Shown piece by piece: positions 1-9,723 of a stretch of DNA of 64,000 nucleotides. The stretch comes from Terriglobia bacterium. GTDB lineage: Bacteria; Acidobacteriota; Terriglobia; Terriglobales; Acidobacteriaceae. Position numbers and translations under genes: made by a program. The DNA lies in contig JAIQEY010000025.1 of the NCBI GenBank assembly GCA_020073565.1, positions 23,347 through 87,346 of the forward strand, written 5' to 3'. The notes beneath the pieces are model-generated. The model was not told where the DNA came from. It saw only the letters and a program-made list of their open reading frames with translations, and did not search any database. The first letter of the stretch is position 1; the number at the start of each line of letters is the position of its first letter.

Positions 1-1
1 C

Positions 2-286
2 GTTTTCTCAGGACACGTGCACAACTATGAACGCCATGAGCACGGCGGCGTTACCTACTTCGTGACGGGCGGTGCGGGAGCGCACGCTTATGCCATTGAG
101 CGCGCAACGGACGACCCTTTCCAGAGTAAGGAAGTGAACTACCATTACCTCGTGGTGGAAGTCGATCGAGATAACCTCAAGATCACTATGCACCGTCTGG
201 ACTTGACGAGTGGCACGGCCGTCTGGACGCAGCCTGACTCGGTCGCGATTTCGGTGCCGGCAGCGAAGGCTGTGAGCGCAAGGTAA
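2..286 (+). CDS. Metallophosphoesterase (calcineurin-like), C-terminal fragment, 5' truncated by window edge
   Basis: Open frame from base 2 reads VFSGHVHNYERHEHGGVTYFVTGGAGAHAY; the GHxHxYER metal-binding motif is typical of purple acid phosphatase/calcineurin-like enzymes. Confidence 0.75.
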   Translation, partial: VFSGHVHNYERHEHGGVTYFVTGGAGAHAYAIERATDDPFQSKEVNYHYLVVEVDRDNLKITMHRLDLTSGTAVWTQPDSVAISVPAAKAVSAR

Positions 287-519
287 ACAACGAAGACAGA
301 GCCTTTTACTATTGGACGATCTTCCTCCGGCATCATGCCGATTTCCAAGTTGCTCGTCATCCGGGACGGACTTGGTTGGATGGTCTAACTCGTCTCCGGA
401 GGATGCCTCACGCGACCGCGCTGCAGATCTCCTGCCCTCCCGAGGGCACTGGGATCGGAAGGTAGGGCAATCGGTCCGAGGAGGCCCATCGCGAGCGTAC
501 CGGACCCAGTAATACGCTG

Positions 520-1450
520 GAAATGTCTTTTTGGGCTCTTCTCATGGAGAGGAACTTCTTCGTCGTCCCCACCAGCCAGTCTTTTCCATAGCAGGAGCGG
601 AACCCCTGCTCGTGTCAGGTTCGGGCGTGCCCGCCAGTCGTCTTGCAGGTATGCACCGAAAAGAGCCTGCCGCAGATTGCGTGGCGAAAGCGTGCTGGCA
701 ATTCCACCCTGGAATTTCGTGGGCTGGTTGGTGAGAAATCCTTCCAGATTATCGAAGTTCCAGATTCCATTTGGATCGGTGTCCGCCAGCACATTCAGAA
801 GCACCCGTTCGGCGGCGACTCCGAAGCGGATGGAATGCGTGCCTTTCGTGAAAAAAGCGTCGTCTTACGGCTGGATCGAATTCCAGTGGTAGAAATAGGT
901 CGGGCTCCCGCCGACCCCACCTGTAAAGTCCGACACTCCACCGCCCATGAGCACCTGAGGCGCTTTCCGGCCTGCAAATGCAGTGCCTCCGACACCGAGA
1001 TCGGTCCGGTCTGCATCCGGATTGATCGCTTTCAGGCTCTGATTGTTGCTGACTGCTTCGTGGTTGCCACCAATGCGAATGGAATTCGCGAAGCGAGGCG
1101 TGAAGATGTGAGTCTCCTCCAGCGCAGCGAACTGCCGCGACGTCACCGTGTCGAACTCAACGTTATTCAGCCCGTCGGGCGACGAACAAGGGGTTTTGTC
1201 GTACATGTGAGACCCGAATAGGCTGTCGTTGCTGGAGAACCGGTGGTCAACACGCGCAGTGAGGAAGTTTTCGTTGACCACCTGCTGGCCCACTAACGTG
1301 TAGGTTCCCAGATCTCCATTCCCGAAGACCGTGCCGGCGTCGGGTAGATGGTAAAAGGTAAGAAATTGAGCAGCCGCTGAATCGACTGTAACGGGATGTG
1401 GCCTGCAGCCCGTAGGATCGGTTAGGTCCGGGATCTGGAGTTCATGCTCG
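520..1450 (-). pseudogene. Internal fragment of an Oar-like TonB-dependent receptor
   Basis: Minus-strand frame reads LPDAGTVFGNGDLGTYTLVGQQVVNENFLTARVDHRFSSNDSLFGSHMYDKTP...IQP*DDAFFTKGTHSIRFGVAAERVLLNVLAD...FGAYLQDDWRARPNLT; in-frame TAA at 865-867, then divergence from receptor-like sequence; no N-terminal plug region or C-terminal end. Confidence 0.8.
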
Positions 1451-1542
1451 CTTCACCACTCTGGTACAGATTGATCAGAGTCCCGCATGATAGTTTGGGT
1501 AAGAAGGACACACAGCTCCAGCTTCAGGATTGAGGAAGTTCG

Positions 1543-2913
1543 GTGCACATGCTCAAGCGCCACTGGTTAATTGCAGCGGGAATGATCGTCGCCGCCGCCG
1601 TCTTTGCTGCCTTTAAGTTCGGAGGGCAGGACAAGCCGCAATACTTCACGACTAAAGCCGATCGCGGCGACATTCGCCAGGTAGTTGAGGCGACCGGCAC
1701 GATCAACGCGGTCATCACGGTTCAAGTCGGCTCGCAAGTTTCGGGGACGATTTCTCATCTTTTCGTGGATTTCAACTCTCGAGTCAAGAAAGGCCAGGTC
1801 GTCGCACAAATTGATCCTGCTCTGTTCGAAGGTGCGGTTTTGCAGGCAAAGGGTGACCTCGCCAACGCAAGGGCGAATGTCACCTCGGCCAAAGCTAACC
1901 TGGAAAAAGCCAGAGCAACCGCAGTTCAGACCAAGGCGGACTACGAACGTGCCGCCGGATTGACCAAAGAAGCGGTGATGAGCCAGCAGCAGCTCGATCT
2001 GGCGAAAGCCAACTACGATTCGGCGATTGCGGCCGTTTCAGCAGCGGAAGCTCAGGTTACTCAAGCCGCGGCTCAGGTCGAGCAGAAACAAGCCGCGTTG
2101 ACCGTGGCACAGACAAACCTCGACTACACCACCATTCACGCGCCCATTGACGGCACCGTGATCGCCCGCAACGTGGATGTAGGTCAGACGGTGGCGGCGT
2201 CATTGCAGGCGCCTACGCTTTTCACGATCGCCCAGGACTTGACCAAGATGCAGGTGTACGCCAGTACCGACGAATCGGATGTCGGCATGATCAAGAGCGG
2301 GCAGGAGGTCACATTCAAAGTCGACGCGTTTCCCCGCGATACGTTTACCGGGCGGGTCTCTCAAATCCGAATGAACGCGACCACGGTGCAGAACGTTGTC
2401 ACCTACAATACGGTGATTGATTTTTCCAACCCGGATCTGAAGCTCTTCCCGGGAATGACAGCCTATATCACGATTCCGGTCGCTTCGACGAGGAATGTCG
2501 TGCGCGTACCCAACGGCGCGTTACGGTTCAAACCTGATCTAAGCGCAGAAGAGATTCGAGCGCTATATCAGCGATACGGACTGGCCGATCAAGCAAGTGC
2601 CCCAGTTGCCGGTGTTTCTGCGAGCGGTGATCTTCCCGGAAAGCAAACTCGCGTCCGTGCGCCTGGTCAAGGAACTGGCGGAAACGACAGCGGGCAAACA
2701 CGGACGCCCCTTCTTGATGTAGCGGTGCTTTGGAAGCTCCGTCCCGACAGTACCCTTGAGCCAGTCAAGATTCGCACCGGCATCACGGACCACACGGTGA
2801 CCGAGGTCGCGGAGATTCTCAAGGGCGAGTTAAAGGAAGGCGACGAACTGGTCACCGGTTCAATGGTTGCGCGCAAGACCTCCGGTCCGGGCACGGGCGC
2901 ACCACGCCGGTAG
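1543..2913 (+). CDS. macA: Efflux periplasmic adaptor subunit (MacA/HlyD family)
   Basis: N-terminal membrane anchor, VGSQVSGTI lipoyl-like motif, coiled coil, IHAPIDGTVIARNVDVGQTVAAS; followed by ABC ATPase and MacB-type permease. Confidence 0.9.
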   Translation: MHMLKRHWLIAAGMIVAAAVFAAFKFGGQDKPQYFTTKADRGDIRQVVEATGTINAVITVQVGSQVSGTISHLFVDFNSRVKKGQVVAQIDPALFEGAVLQAKGDLANARANVTSAKANLEKARATAVQTKADYERAAGLTKEAVMSQQQLDLAKANYDSAIAAVSAAEAQVTQAAAQVEQKQAALTVAQTNLDYTTIHAPIDGTVIARNVDVGQTVAASLQAPTLFTIAQDLTKMQVYASTDESDVGMIKSGQEVTFKVDAFPRDTFTGRVSQIRMNATTVQNVVTYNTVIDFSNPDLKLFPGMTAYITIPVASTRNVVRVPNGALRFKPDLSAEEIRALYQRYGLADQASAPVAGVSASGDLPGKQTRVRAPGQGTGGNDSGQTRTPLLDVAVLWKLRPDSTLEPVKIRTGITDHTVTEVAEILKGELKEGDELVTGSMVARKTSGPGTGAPRR

Positions 2914-2955
2914 TGCCTCGATACAGAGCAAAGAGTTACAGAAGAACATTTCGAC

Positions 2956-3741
2956 ATGGCCACGACCTCCCAACCCGACGCGAAGGCCACGAGCAAGCAA
3001 GATCACGAAACGATCATCCTCGTGCGGGAGGTTCACAAATACTACGAACTGGGCGAAACCCGTGTGCACGCCCTGCGCGGGGTGAGCATTGAAATCAAAC
3101 GTGGCGAATTCGTGACCATCATGGGTGCGAGTGGCAGCGGCAAATCGACCTTCATGAACATTTTAGGTTGTCTCGATAAGCCGAGTGCCGGACGCTACCT
3201 GCTCGAAAACGTCGAAGTCTCCAGCCTCACCAAGGGAGAGCTCGCCGCAATCCGCAACCGCAAGATCGGTTTTGTCTTCCAGGGATTCAATCTGCTCGCG
3301 CGGACCACTGCGCTGGAAAACGTTGAGTTGCCTACGCTGTACGCGCGCATCAGCAAGGCGGAAGGCCAAAAGCGATCGCGTGGGGCGCTGGATTTGGTCG
3401 GACTCGGAGACCGCGTCGCGCACTTCCCTTCGCAACTGTCTGGCGGCCAGCAGCAGCGAGTGGCGATCGCCCGTGCGCTCGTCAACCGGCCCTCGATCCT
3501 GCTGGCGGACGAGCCTACCGGCAATCTCGACAGCCGCACCTCGGTCGAGATCATGGATATTTTTCAGAAGTTGAACGATGAAGGCCTGACCATCGTGCTG
3601 GTGACGCACGAACCGGACATCGCACAGTTCGCCAAGCGCAGCATTCAGTTTCGTGACGGCAGGATCCACCGCGATGAGCGCATCCAGAATCGGCCCAGGG
3701 CATCTGAAGTGATCCAGAACCTGCCAAAGTTGGAGGATTAA
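2956..3741 (+). CDS. ABC transporter ATP-binding protein (MacB/LolD-type)
   Basis: Walker [10 protein letters not shown], signature [15 protein letters not shown], Walker [13 protein letters not shown]. Confidence 0.96.
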   Translation: MATTSQPDAKATSKQDHETIILVREVHKYYELGETRVHALRGVSIEIKRGEFVTIMGASGSGKSTFMNILGCLDKPSAGRYLLENVEVSSLTKGELAAIRNRKIGFVFQGFNLLARTTALENVELPTLYARISKAEGQKRSRGALDLVGLGDRVAHFPSQLSGGQQQRVAIARALVNRPSILLADEPTGNLDSRTSVEIMDIFQKLNDEGLTIVLVTHEPDIAQFAKRSIQFRDGRIHRDERIQNRPRASEVIQNLPKLED

Positions 3742-3748
3742 GCAAGCC

Positions 3749-4969
3749 ATGAATCTGCTCGCCATCATTCGAATCGCTCTGCGGGCTCTGGGGCGCAACA
3801 AGATGCGCTCGGTCCTGACCATGCTGGGCATCATCATCGGGGTGGGCGCAGTGATCGCTATGTTGGGGGTGGGCCAGGGCGCACGGCAGACCATGCAGGA
3901 GCAGATCCAGGCCATGGGTTCCAACCTGTTGTTCGTTGGCGCCGGTACGGTGACCCGCAGCGGTATGCACATGGGGTGGGGTTCGACGAAAAGCCTGATT
4001 TACGATGACATGCTGGCCATCATGCGAGAATGCCAGGCGGCACACGCGGCCGCCCCGGGCAGCAACTCCAGCGGCCAGGTCGTTTTTGGCAACGATAATT
4101 GGGCGACGCGGGTGAATGGCACCGAACCCCAATACTTCGATATCCGCACGTGGCCGTTTCAGGAGGGAACATCGTTTACCCAAAATGATGTAGAGATGGC
4201 TGCCAATGTAGCGGTGATCGGCGAAACCGTTCGCAAGAACCTGTTTGGCGCGACCGACCCGATTGGCCAGACCATCCGCATCAACAACCTGCCCTTCCGC
4301 GTCGTGGGTGTCCTCGTTCCCAAGGGAACGTCGGCTGCCATGGGCGATGACCAGGACGACATCATCCTGGTCCCGATTACCACGCTGCAGAAAAAGATTA
4401 CCGGCCAAAACTGGTTGCGCTGGATCATGGTGTCGGCCGTCTCCCGGCAGGGGAGTTATGCGGCGCAGCAGCAAATCGCGGCACTGCTACGCGATCGCCA
4501 TCGCATTCGCCCCGGACAGGATGATGATTTTTTTGTGCGCAATCTTGCCGACATGGCTGATGTCGCCGACGAGGCGGGACGGGTCATGACCCTGTTGCTA
4601 GCCTCGATCGCCGGCGTGTCGCTCCTCGTTGGCGGTATCGGAATCATGAATATCATGCTGGTCTCGGTGACGGAACGTACCCGCGAAATCGGCGTTCGCA
4701 TGGCGGTGGGTGCAACCGAACGCGACGTCCAGCAGCAGTTCTTGACCGAGGCGGTGGTGTTGAGCCTGTTCGGTGGAGCGATGGGCATTCTCTTCGGATT
4801 GAGCGCTTCGTACCTGATCACGAAAACCCTTGGCTGGCCCGTCCTGGTGTCTCCGGTTGTGATCGTGATCGCAGTCCTGTTCTCGATGGCCGTGGGTGTT
4901 TTTTTTGGCTTCTATCCGGCACGCAGGGCAGCGCAACTCGATCCCATTGAAGCTCTCCGCTACGAATAA
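3749..4969 (+). CDS. ABC transporter permease (MacB/FtsX family)
   Basis: MacB_PCD-like N-terminal domain, GIGIMNIMLVSVTERTREIGVRMAVGA and YPARRAAQLDPIEALRYE. Confidence 0.95.
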   Translation: MNLLAIIRIALRALGRNKMRSVLTMLGIIIGVGAVIAMLGVGQGARQTMQEQIQAMGSNLLFVGAGTVTRSGMHMGWGSTKSLIYDDMLAIMRECQAAHAAAPGSNSSGQVVFGNDNWATRVNGTEPQYFDIRTWPFQEGTSFTQNDVEMAANVAVIGETVRKNLFGATDPIGQTIRINNLPFRVVGVLVPKGTSAAMGDDQDDIILVPITTLQKKITGQNWLRWIMVSAVSRQGSYAAQQQIAALLRDRHRIRPGQDDDFFVRNLADMADVADEAGRVMTLLLASIAGVSLLVGGIGIMNIMLVSVTERTREIGVRMAVGATERDVQQQFLTEAVVLSLFGGAMGILFGLSASYLITKTLGWPVLVSPVVIVIAVLFSMAVGVFFGFYPARRAAQLDPIEALRYE

Positions 4970-4981
4970 ATGCCGGAGAAC

Positions 4982-6199
4982 CTACTCGTACCGCAATCCT
5001 TGAATAGGGTCTAACTGAGAGGCCTTGCGCGCGGGATAGTAGCCAAAAAGGATTCCGATGCCGGCCGAGAATAGGCCTCCGACGGCAAAGATAGAAGGGG
5101 AAAGCTCGGTTGGCATCTGGAACATACGTTCCACTAATGCCGAGGAGAGATAGCCAGCCCAAAGGCCGAGAAGACCGCCGAGCAAGCTCAGTACGATTGC
5201 TTCGCTCAAGAACTGAAGTTGCACGTCCCACTCCGTCGCACCCACTGCCAGGCGTACGCCAATCTCACGCGTACGCTGGGTAACGGACACCAGCATGATG
5301 TTCATGATGCCAATGCCGCCCACCAGTAAGGATAGGGAGGCAACGCTGGCCAGCAAGATGGTCATAATCCGGCTCGTCGCCAGCTGAGCCTGCACGACAT
5401 CTTCCGGCCTCCGGATGTTGAAATCGTCGTCCTCCGCCGGATTGAGGTGGTGCCGTTCCCGCAGTAGACCCACAATTTGCTTGGTCGCTTCCGGCATGGC
5501 TTCGCGCGAGACCGCGGAACAGAAAATGTCGTCCAGCCAAAATGTTCCGGAAATTCTCTTCTCCGCGGTCGTGAACGGCATCACTACAAAATCGTCCTGG
5601 TCTTGCCCAGTGGCAGAAAACCCTTTCGCCCGCAAGACACCCACGACCATACAAGGCACACTCTGCACACGAACGGTCTGGCCAACCGGATTCTGATCGC
5701 CGAACAGATTGTCGACCACCGTCTGCCCGAGAACGCAAACGGGCGCAGCCGCATCCACGTCGGCGTCGGTGAAGAAGGACCCCAAGCGAACATCCCAGCG
5801 GCGAATCTGCAGAAACTCGGGCGTGACGCCACGAAACTGGGTTGCCCAGTTCTGCCCCTCGTAAACGACCTGAATGTGTCCGTCGACATTAGGAGACATA
5901 GTCTTGATCAAGGGAACCTGCTCCACAATCGCGGTGGCGTCCCCCAGAACCAGAGTGCGATCCCCGCGGGCGCCATAGCGAATCCCATTTCTGGAACGGC
6001 TTCCTGCCTCGACCCAAATAAAGTTGTCGCCCAAATTCTGCAGTTGCTTCTCGATGCTGCTGCTCCCTGCATTGCCAATCGCGACCACACAGATGAACGC
6101 GCCCACTCCTACCGAGATGCCGAGTATGGTAAGTATGCTTCGGATCGCGTTACGCCTGATCACCGCGGTTGCTTCCTGAATGATGTTTCTGAAATTCAT
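4982..6199 (-). CDS. ABC transporter permease (MacB/FtsX family), convergent paralog of the previous gene
   Basis: GIGIMNIMLVSVTQRTREIGVRLAVGATEWDVQLQFLSEA and YPARKASQLDPIQGLRYE; clear similarity to 3749..4969. Confidence 0.94.
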   Translation of the reverse strand: MNFRNIIQEATAVIRRNAIRSILTILGISVGVGAFICVVAIGNAGSSSIEKQLQNLGDNFIWVEAGSRSRNGIRYGARGDRTLVLGDATAIVEQVPLIKTMSPNVDGHIQVVYEGQNWATQFRGVTPEFLQIRRWDVRLGSFFTDADVDAAAPVCVLGQTVVDNLFGDQNPVGQTVRVQSVPCMVVGVLRAKGFSATGQDQDDFVVMPFTTAEKRISGTFWLDDIFCSAVSREAMPEATKQIVGLLRERHHLNPAEDDDFNIRRPEDVVQAQLATSRIMTILLASVASLSLLVGGIGIMNIMLVSVTQRTREIGVRLAVGATEWDVQLQFLSEAIVLSLLGGLLGLWAGYLSSALVERMFQMPTELSPSIFAVGGLFSAGIGILFGYYPARKASQLDPIQGLRYE

Positions 6200-6418
6200 C
6201 GGAACCGGATGCTGCGTGATTCAACCTGTTTCTCAATGCCTGGGCGGGTCGCCATCTCTCCAAGATTATAGGCAGAATCCCTGAAAAGCGGGTTAGTGAC
6301 TACTCAACCTTAATCAGTTTGGTCCGCTTTCGGTCTCCATTCTTGACAGGCTTCCGAGGGGGAGGTAGCGTGGCGCGTGGTCACGCGCACACTCTTGGGT
6401 GTGTGTCTGGGGGGAGTT

Positions 6419-6877
6419 ATGTCATTCAAGCCGAGCTGGGTCGCCGTGCTGGTTCTGGTTGCTTCCGGGGTGGCCTTTGCACAAGATCCAACGAAGGTTG
6501 AGCCCTCGCACTACAAATTGGCCTTCGAGAATGAATCGGTGCAGGTCGTGGATGTCCACTATGGTCCGCATGAGAAGTCCAGCATGCATGAACATCCCGG
6601 AGGAGTGGTCGTTGTGATCACCGGCGGACATCTGAGGTTCACGGACCAACAGGGACATGTCCAGGAGGTTTTCGCCAAGGCCGGCGAGTCCAGGTGGTTC
6701 CCGGCTTTCAAACACAAGGTTGAGAACTTGGGCGATACTCCCTATAACGCGGTATACATCGGCATCAAAACCAAGCGGTCAGCATCCAACAGCCACCCCG
6801 TTGAGAGCCCTCCACAAATCGATGCACAAATGGAAGAGATCCTGGCTAAATACATCTCGACATCGCGCAAACCGTAA
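6419..6877 (+). CDS. Exported cupin-domain protein
   Basis: Start at 6419 (MSFKPSWVAVLVLVASGVAFAQ signal peptide) after GGGGAG; cupin-like HYGPHEKSSMHEHPGGVVVVITGG. Confidence 0.8.
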   Translation: MSFKPSWVAVLVLVASGVAFAQDPTKVEPSHYKLAFENESVQVVDVHYGPHEKSSMHEHPGGVVVVITGGHLRFTDQQGHVQEVFAKAGESRWFPAFKHKVENLGDTPYNAVYIGIKTKRSASNSHPVESPPQIDAQMEEILAKYISTSRKP

Positions 6878-6950
6878 GCAAACGAGCGCGTGCTGCCTGA
6901 CTAAATCCTCGCCGAATACATCTGCCGGTTTCGCGTGCGCGCGCCTCTTC

Positions 6951-8252
6951 TTAGTTGAGCTTTCGCTGCAAGGTCTGTTGTTCCAGTTCTCCGTCCCAGC
7001 GCGCCAGTACTAACGTGGCGACGCCGTTTCCGATCATGTTTACCACACCGCGAAACATACTGAGGAAACGGTCGATGCCCAGGATCAGCGCCATGCCTGC
7101 CACGGGAATGGTGGGGATCACTGAGAGAGTCGCCACGAGAGCGATAAACGATGCGCCCTGTATGCCGCTGGCGCCTTTTGAAGTCAGAATCGCGACGGCC
7201 AGGATAGTCAACTGCTGGGTGAGGGTGAGGTGCGTGTTGGTGGCCTGCGCCACGAACAGAGCGGCCATGGTCATGTAGAGGCTGGTGCCGTCGGTGTTGA
7301 AGGTGTATCCGGTTGGGACCACCAATCCCACCAGCGACTTTGAGCATCCCAGTTTTTCCAGCTTCGACATCAAAGTGGGGATCGCCGTTTCCGACGAGCT
7401 GGTTGCCAACACCAGCAGAATCTCCTCCCTGATGTGCAACAGGAAACGGAAGATGTTGAATCCCGCCGCCCACGCAATGGCACCCAGCACGATCACGACA
7501 AACAACACGGAAGTGAGCCAGAACGTTCCGATTAATCTGGCCAAGGGACCAAGAGAGGCTAGTCCGAACCTGCCGACCGTGTACGCCATGGCCCCGAACG
7601 CTCCGATCGGGGCAAACTTCATCACAATGTTGACCACGGCGAATACCGCCTGGGTCAAGGCTTCTACCATGTCGACCAAGGGCTTGCCCCGCGGTCCGAG
7701 GGCTGCCAAAGCGAACCCAAACAGAAGCGCAACCAAGACCACCTGCAGAATGTCCCCTTTGGCGAAGGCATCGAAGACCGTGGTGGGGATGATGTGAATC
7801 AGGAATTCAGTCACGCTCTGGGCTTTGGCTTGTCCGGCATAATCGGCCACCGACTTGGCATCCAGGGTAGCCACATTGACGTTGAACCCGCTGCCAGGAT
7901 GCACTACGTTGCCCACGGTGAGACCGATCAGCAGCGCTAGGGTGGAAACGACCTCGAAATACAGCAGCGCCAGGCCGCCCACGCGCCCCACTTTTTTCAA
8001 ATTCTCCATGCCGGCGATCCCGGTGACGACGGTACAAAAGATGATCAGCGTGATGATCATCGTGATGAGCCGGATGAACGCATCCCCCAGGGGCTTCATG
8101 GCCACCGCGCGCACGGGATCCACATAACCTAAGATCACGGAGAGGGCCATGGCCACCAGCACCTGCAGCCAGAGGACACGATAGAAAGGGAGGTTGCGTG
8201 AACCCTCCTCCATATTCGCCCGGCCTGCCTGCGCTGTCTGATTCACCGCCAT
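6951..8252 (-). CDS. dctA: Dicarboxylate/amino acid:cation symporter (DctA/GltP family)
   Basis: Full-length match to family hallmarks: NMGTDGTS-like [54 protein letters not shown]. Confidence 0.93.
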   Translation of the reverse strand: MAVNQTAQAGRANMEEGSRNLPFYRVLWLQVLVAMALSVILGYVDPVRAVAMKPLGDAFIRLITMIITLIIFCTVVTGIAGMENLKKVGRVGGLALLYFEVVSTLALLIGLTVGNVVHPGSGFNVNVATLDAKSVADYAGQAKAQSVTEFLIHIIPTTVFDAFAKGDILQVVLVALLFGFALAALGPRGKPLVDMVEALTQAVFAVVNIVMKFAPIGAFGAMAYTVGRFGLASLGPLARLIGTFWLTSVLFVVIVLGAIAWAAGFNIFRFLLHIREEILLVLATSSSETAIPTLMSKLEKLGCSKSLVGLVVPTGYTFNTDGTSLYMTMAALFVAQATNTHLTLTQQLTILAVAILTSKGASGIQGASFIALVATLSVIPTIPVAGMALILGIDRFLSMFRGVVNMIGNGVATLVLARWDGELEQQTLQRKLN

Positions 8253-8385
8253 GCTTCAATCCTCGTGGTTGAGTCGAGATTCCTGAGACTAGTGATGGAG
8301 CGCTGAATCTCCGCGCTCGCGTCCCGCGACGTTAGTAGAGTCGGATCCGCGCAAAAATCCCGGAACGCCGGATCGAACCGAGAAG

Positions 8386-9639
8386 TTAGTGACCATCTCT
8401 TTCCGGCTCAGGCTCAAGCGTGCGCACCAGCCACGGGATAATGACCTGTTTGAATATGACGGGGTCGGGCCACACCTTAACCTGCCGCCCGAGGTGGCCA
8501 CCCTGGGGATTGATCCAGGCAGTCTTCGGCGTGTCGCCTTGGTTGAGGAGCAGGTAGATGTCGGAAATTGGAACTTGAGTGTCCAGAACTCCCGCCAGAA
8601 CGAGCATGGGAGCCATGGGCTTGCCCAGGAGCCCTTGCCGGACGAGCGACATCTTTGGCAAGATCGCAGACATTTCGTCGACCGTCTTCACGTCGTCGAA
8701 AATCGCCATCAGCGCGGGGACTTGATCGAACAGATACTCGCGGTTGCCGAGCAGATGATTCATCAGGAAATCTTTCTGGAAGAACGTGTCGGTAGGCGGC
8801 GATTGCGCGCTCGCCCCTCTCAAGCGGGTGCGCTCGACGATGGCCATCTTGGTTGCCCAGTACGCGCCCCAACTCACACCGTGCATGGCAACTTTGTTCT
8901 TGTCGACTTCCGGCCGCGTGGCTACGTAGTCAAGCACGCGAGAGAGCATGCGCTCAGAATTCTCACTCACTTTGATGGGAGATTGCCCAGTCCCCGGCCC
9001 ATCCACGGCAAGAAAGCCGATCCCATACGGCAGGATCGCACTGAAGCTCTCCGACAAATCTTCCTTGCGGCTGTCCAATCCATTGACGGCCAGCACCAGC
9101 GGCGCGGGTCCACCGGCATTCTTCGGCAAGCGCAGGTAGCCGATAATCTCTTTGCCTTCGAAGGGAATGCGGACAATTTCAAGCGGAGGGTCCCAGAACT
9201 TTGCGTGCGCCAGAAAAGCCTCAATCGCTTTTTCGTAGGAACGCTGCTTGCCCGGCGATGCGGGAATCGGCCAGCGCCCAAAAGAGTAGAGACGCCAAGC
9301 GCGGATGTAATCGGCATCGGCCCTCGCCGGATCCGATTTCTCCAGCGACTTCGCCTCGTTCATGTAGCGATCAGCAACGCCCATGAAAGCTGCCGCCCAC
9401 TCGTCTTTGTCTTTCGTGTGGATCGAGGTGAAGGCTTCTTTCACGTCGCTGGGGTCAAGCCCGATCAGTGGATACATTCCATTTTCGGCGCGACGAACGG
9501 CCTCGGTCTTAATCTCGTCCAGCGTGCGTTCAGCCTTCACTTGGGGAAAAGCTGTGTTGCAGACTGCCAGGATCAGAGCCAATAGAACTGCGCGTTGAGA
9601 AGAATATTGGGGACGCGACCAGTCGGCGTACACAGACAA
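8386..9639 (-). CDS. Alpha/beta hydrolase (FrsA/dienelactone hydrolase-like), exported
   Basis: LVLAVNGLDSRKEDL, GVSWGAYWATKMA nucleophile-elbow region, N-terminal hydrophobic segment. Confidence 0.8.
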   Translation of the reverse strand: MSVYADWSRPQYSSQRAVLLALILAVCNTAFPQVKAERTLDEIKTEAVRRAENGMYPLIGLDPSDVKEAFTSIHTKDKDEWAAAFMGVADRYMNEAKSLEKSDPARADADYIRAWRLYSFGRWPIPASPGKQRSYEKAIEAFLAHAKFWDPPLEIVRIPFEGKEIIGYLRLPKNAGGPAPLVLAVNGLDSRKEDLSESFSAILPYGIGFLAVDGPGTGQSPIKVSENSERMLSRVLDYVATRPEVDKNKVAMHGVSWGAYWATKMAIVERTRLRGASAQSPPTDTFFQKDFLMNHLLGNREYLFDQVPALMAIFDDVKTVDEMSAILPKMSLVRQGLLGKPMAPMLVLAGVLDTQVPISDIYLLLNQGDTPKTAWINPQGGHLGRQVKVWPDPVIFKQVIIPWLVRTLEPEPERDGH

Positions 9640-9681
9640 TCCTTTCGGAATTTTTTCCTTCGGCGACCACCAGAAAAATTT

Positions 9682-9705
9682 GGGGCCGGATCAAGATCCG
9701 GCCCC
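9682..9705 (-). terminator. Rho-independent terminator of the TonB receptor gene
   Basis: Perfect hairpin GGGGCCGGATC-TT-GATCCGGCCCC followed on the minus strand by AAATTTTT, just after the stop codon. Confidence 0.85.
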
Positions 9706-9723
9706 GCCTTGGGGAAGGCTGAT

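Noticed and set aside
8389-9585. 398-aa plus-strand ORF
   Set aside because: Antisense to the well-supported alpha/beta hydrolase; Arg/His/Gln-rich composition typical of shadow ORFs in GC-rich DNA
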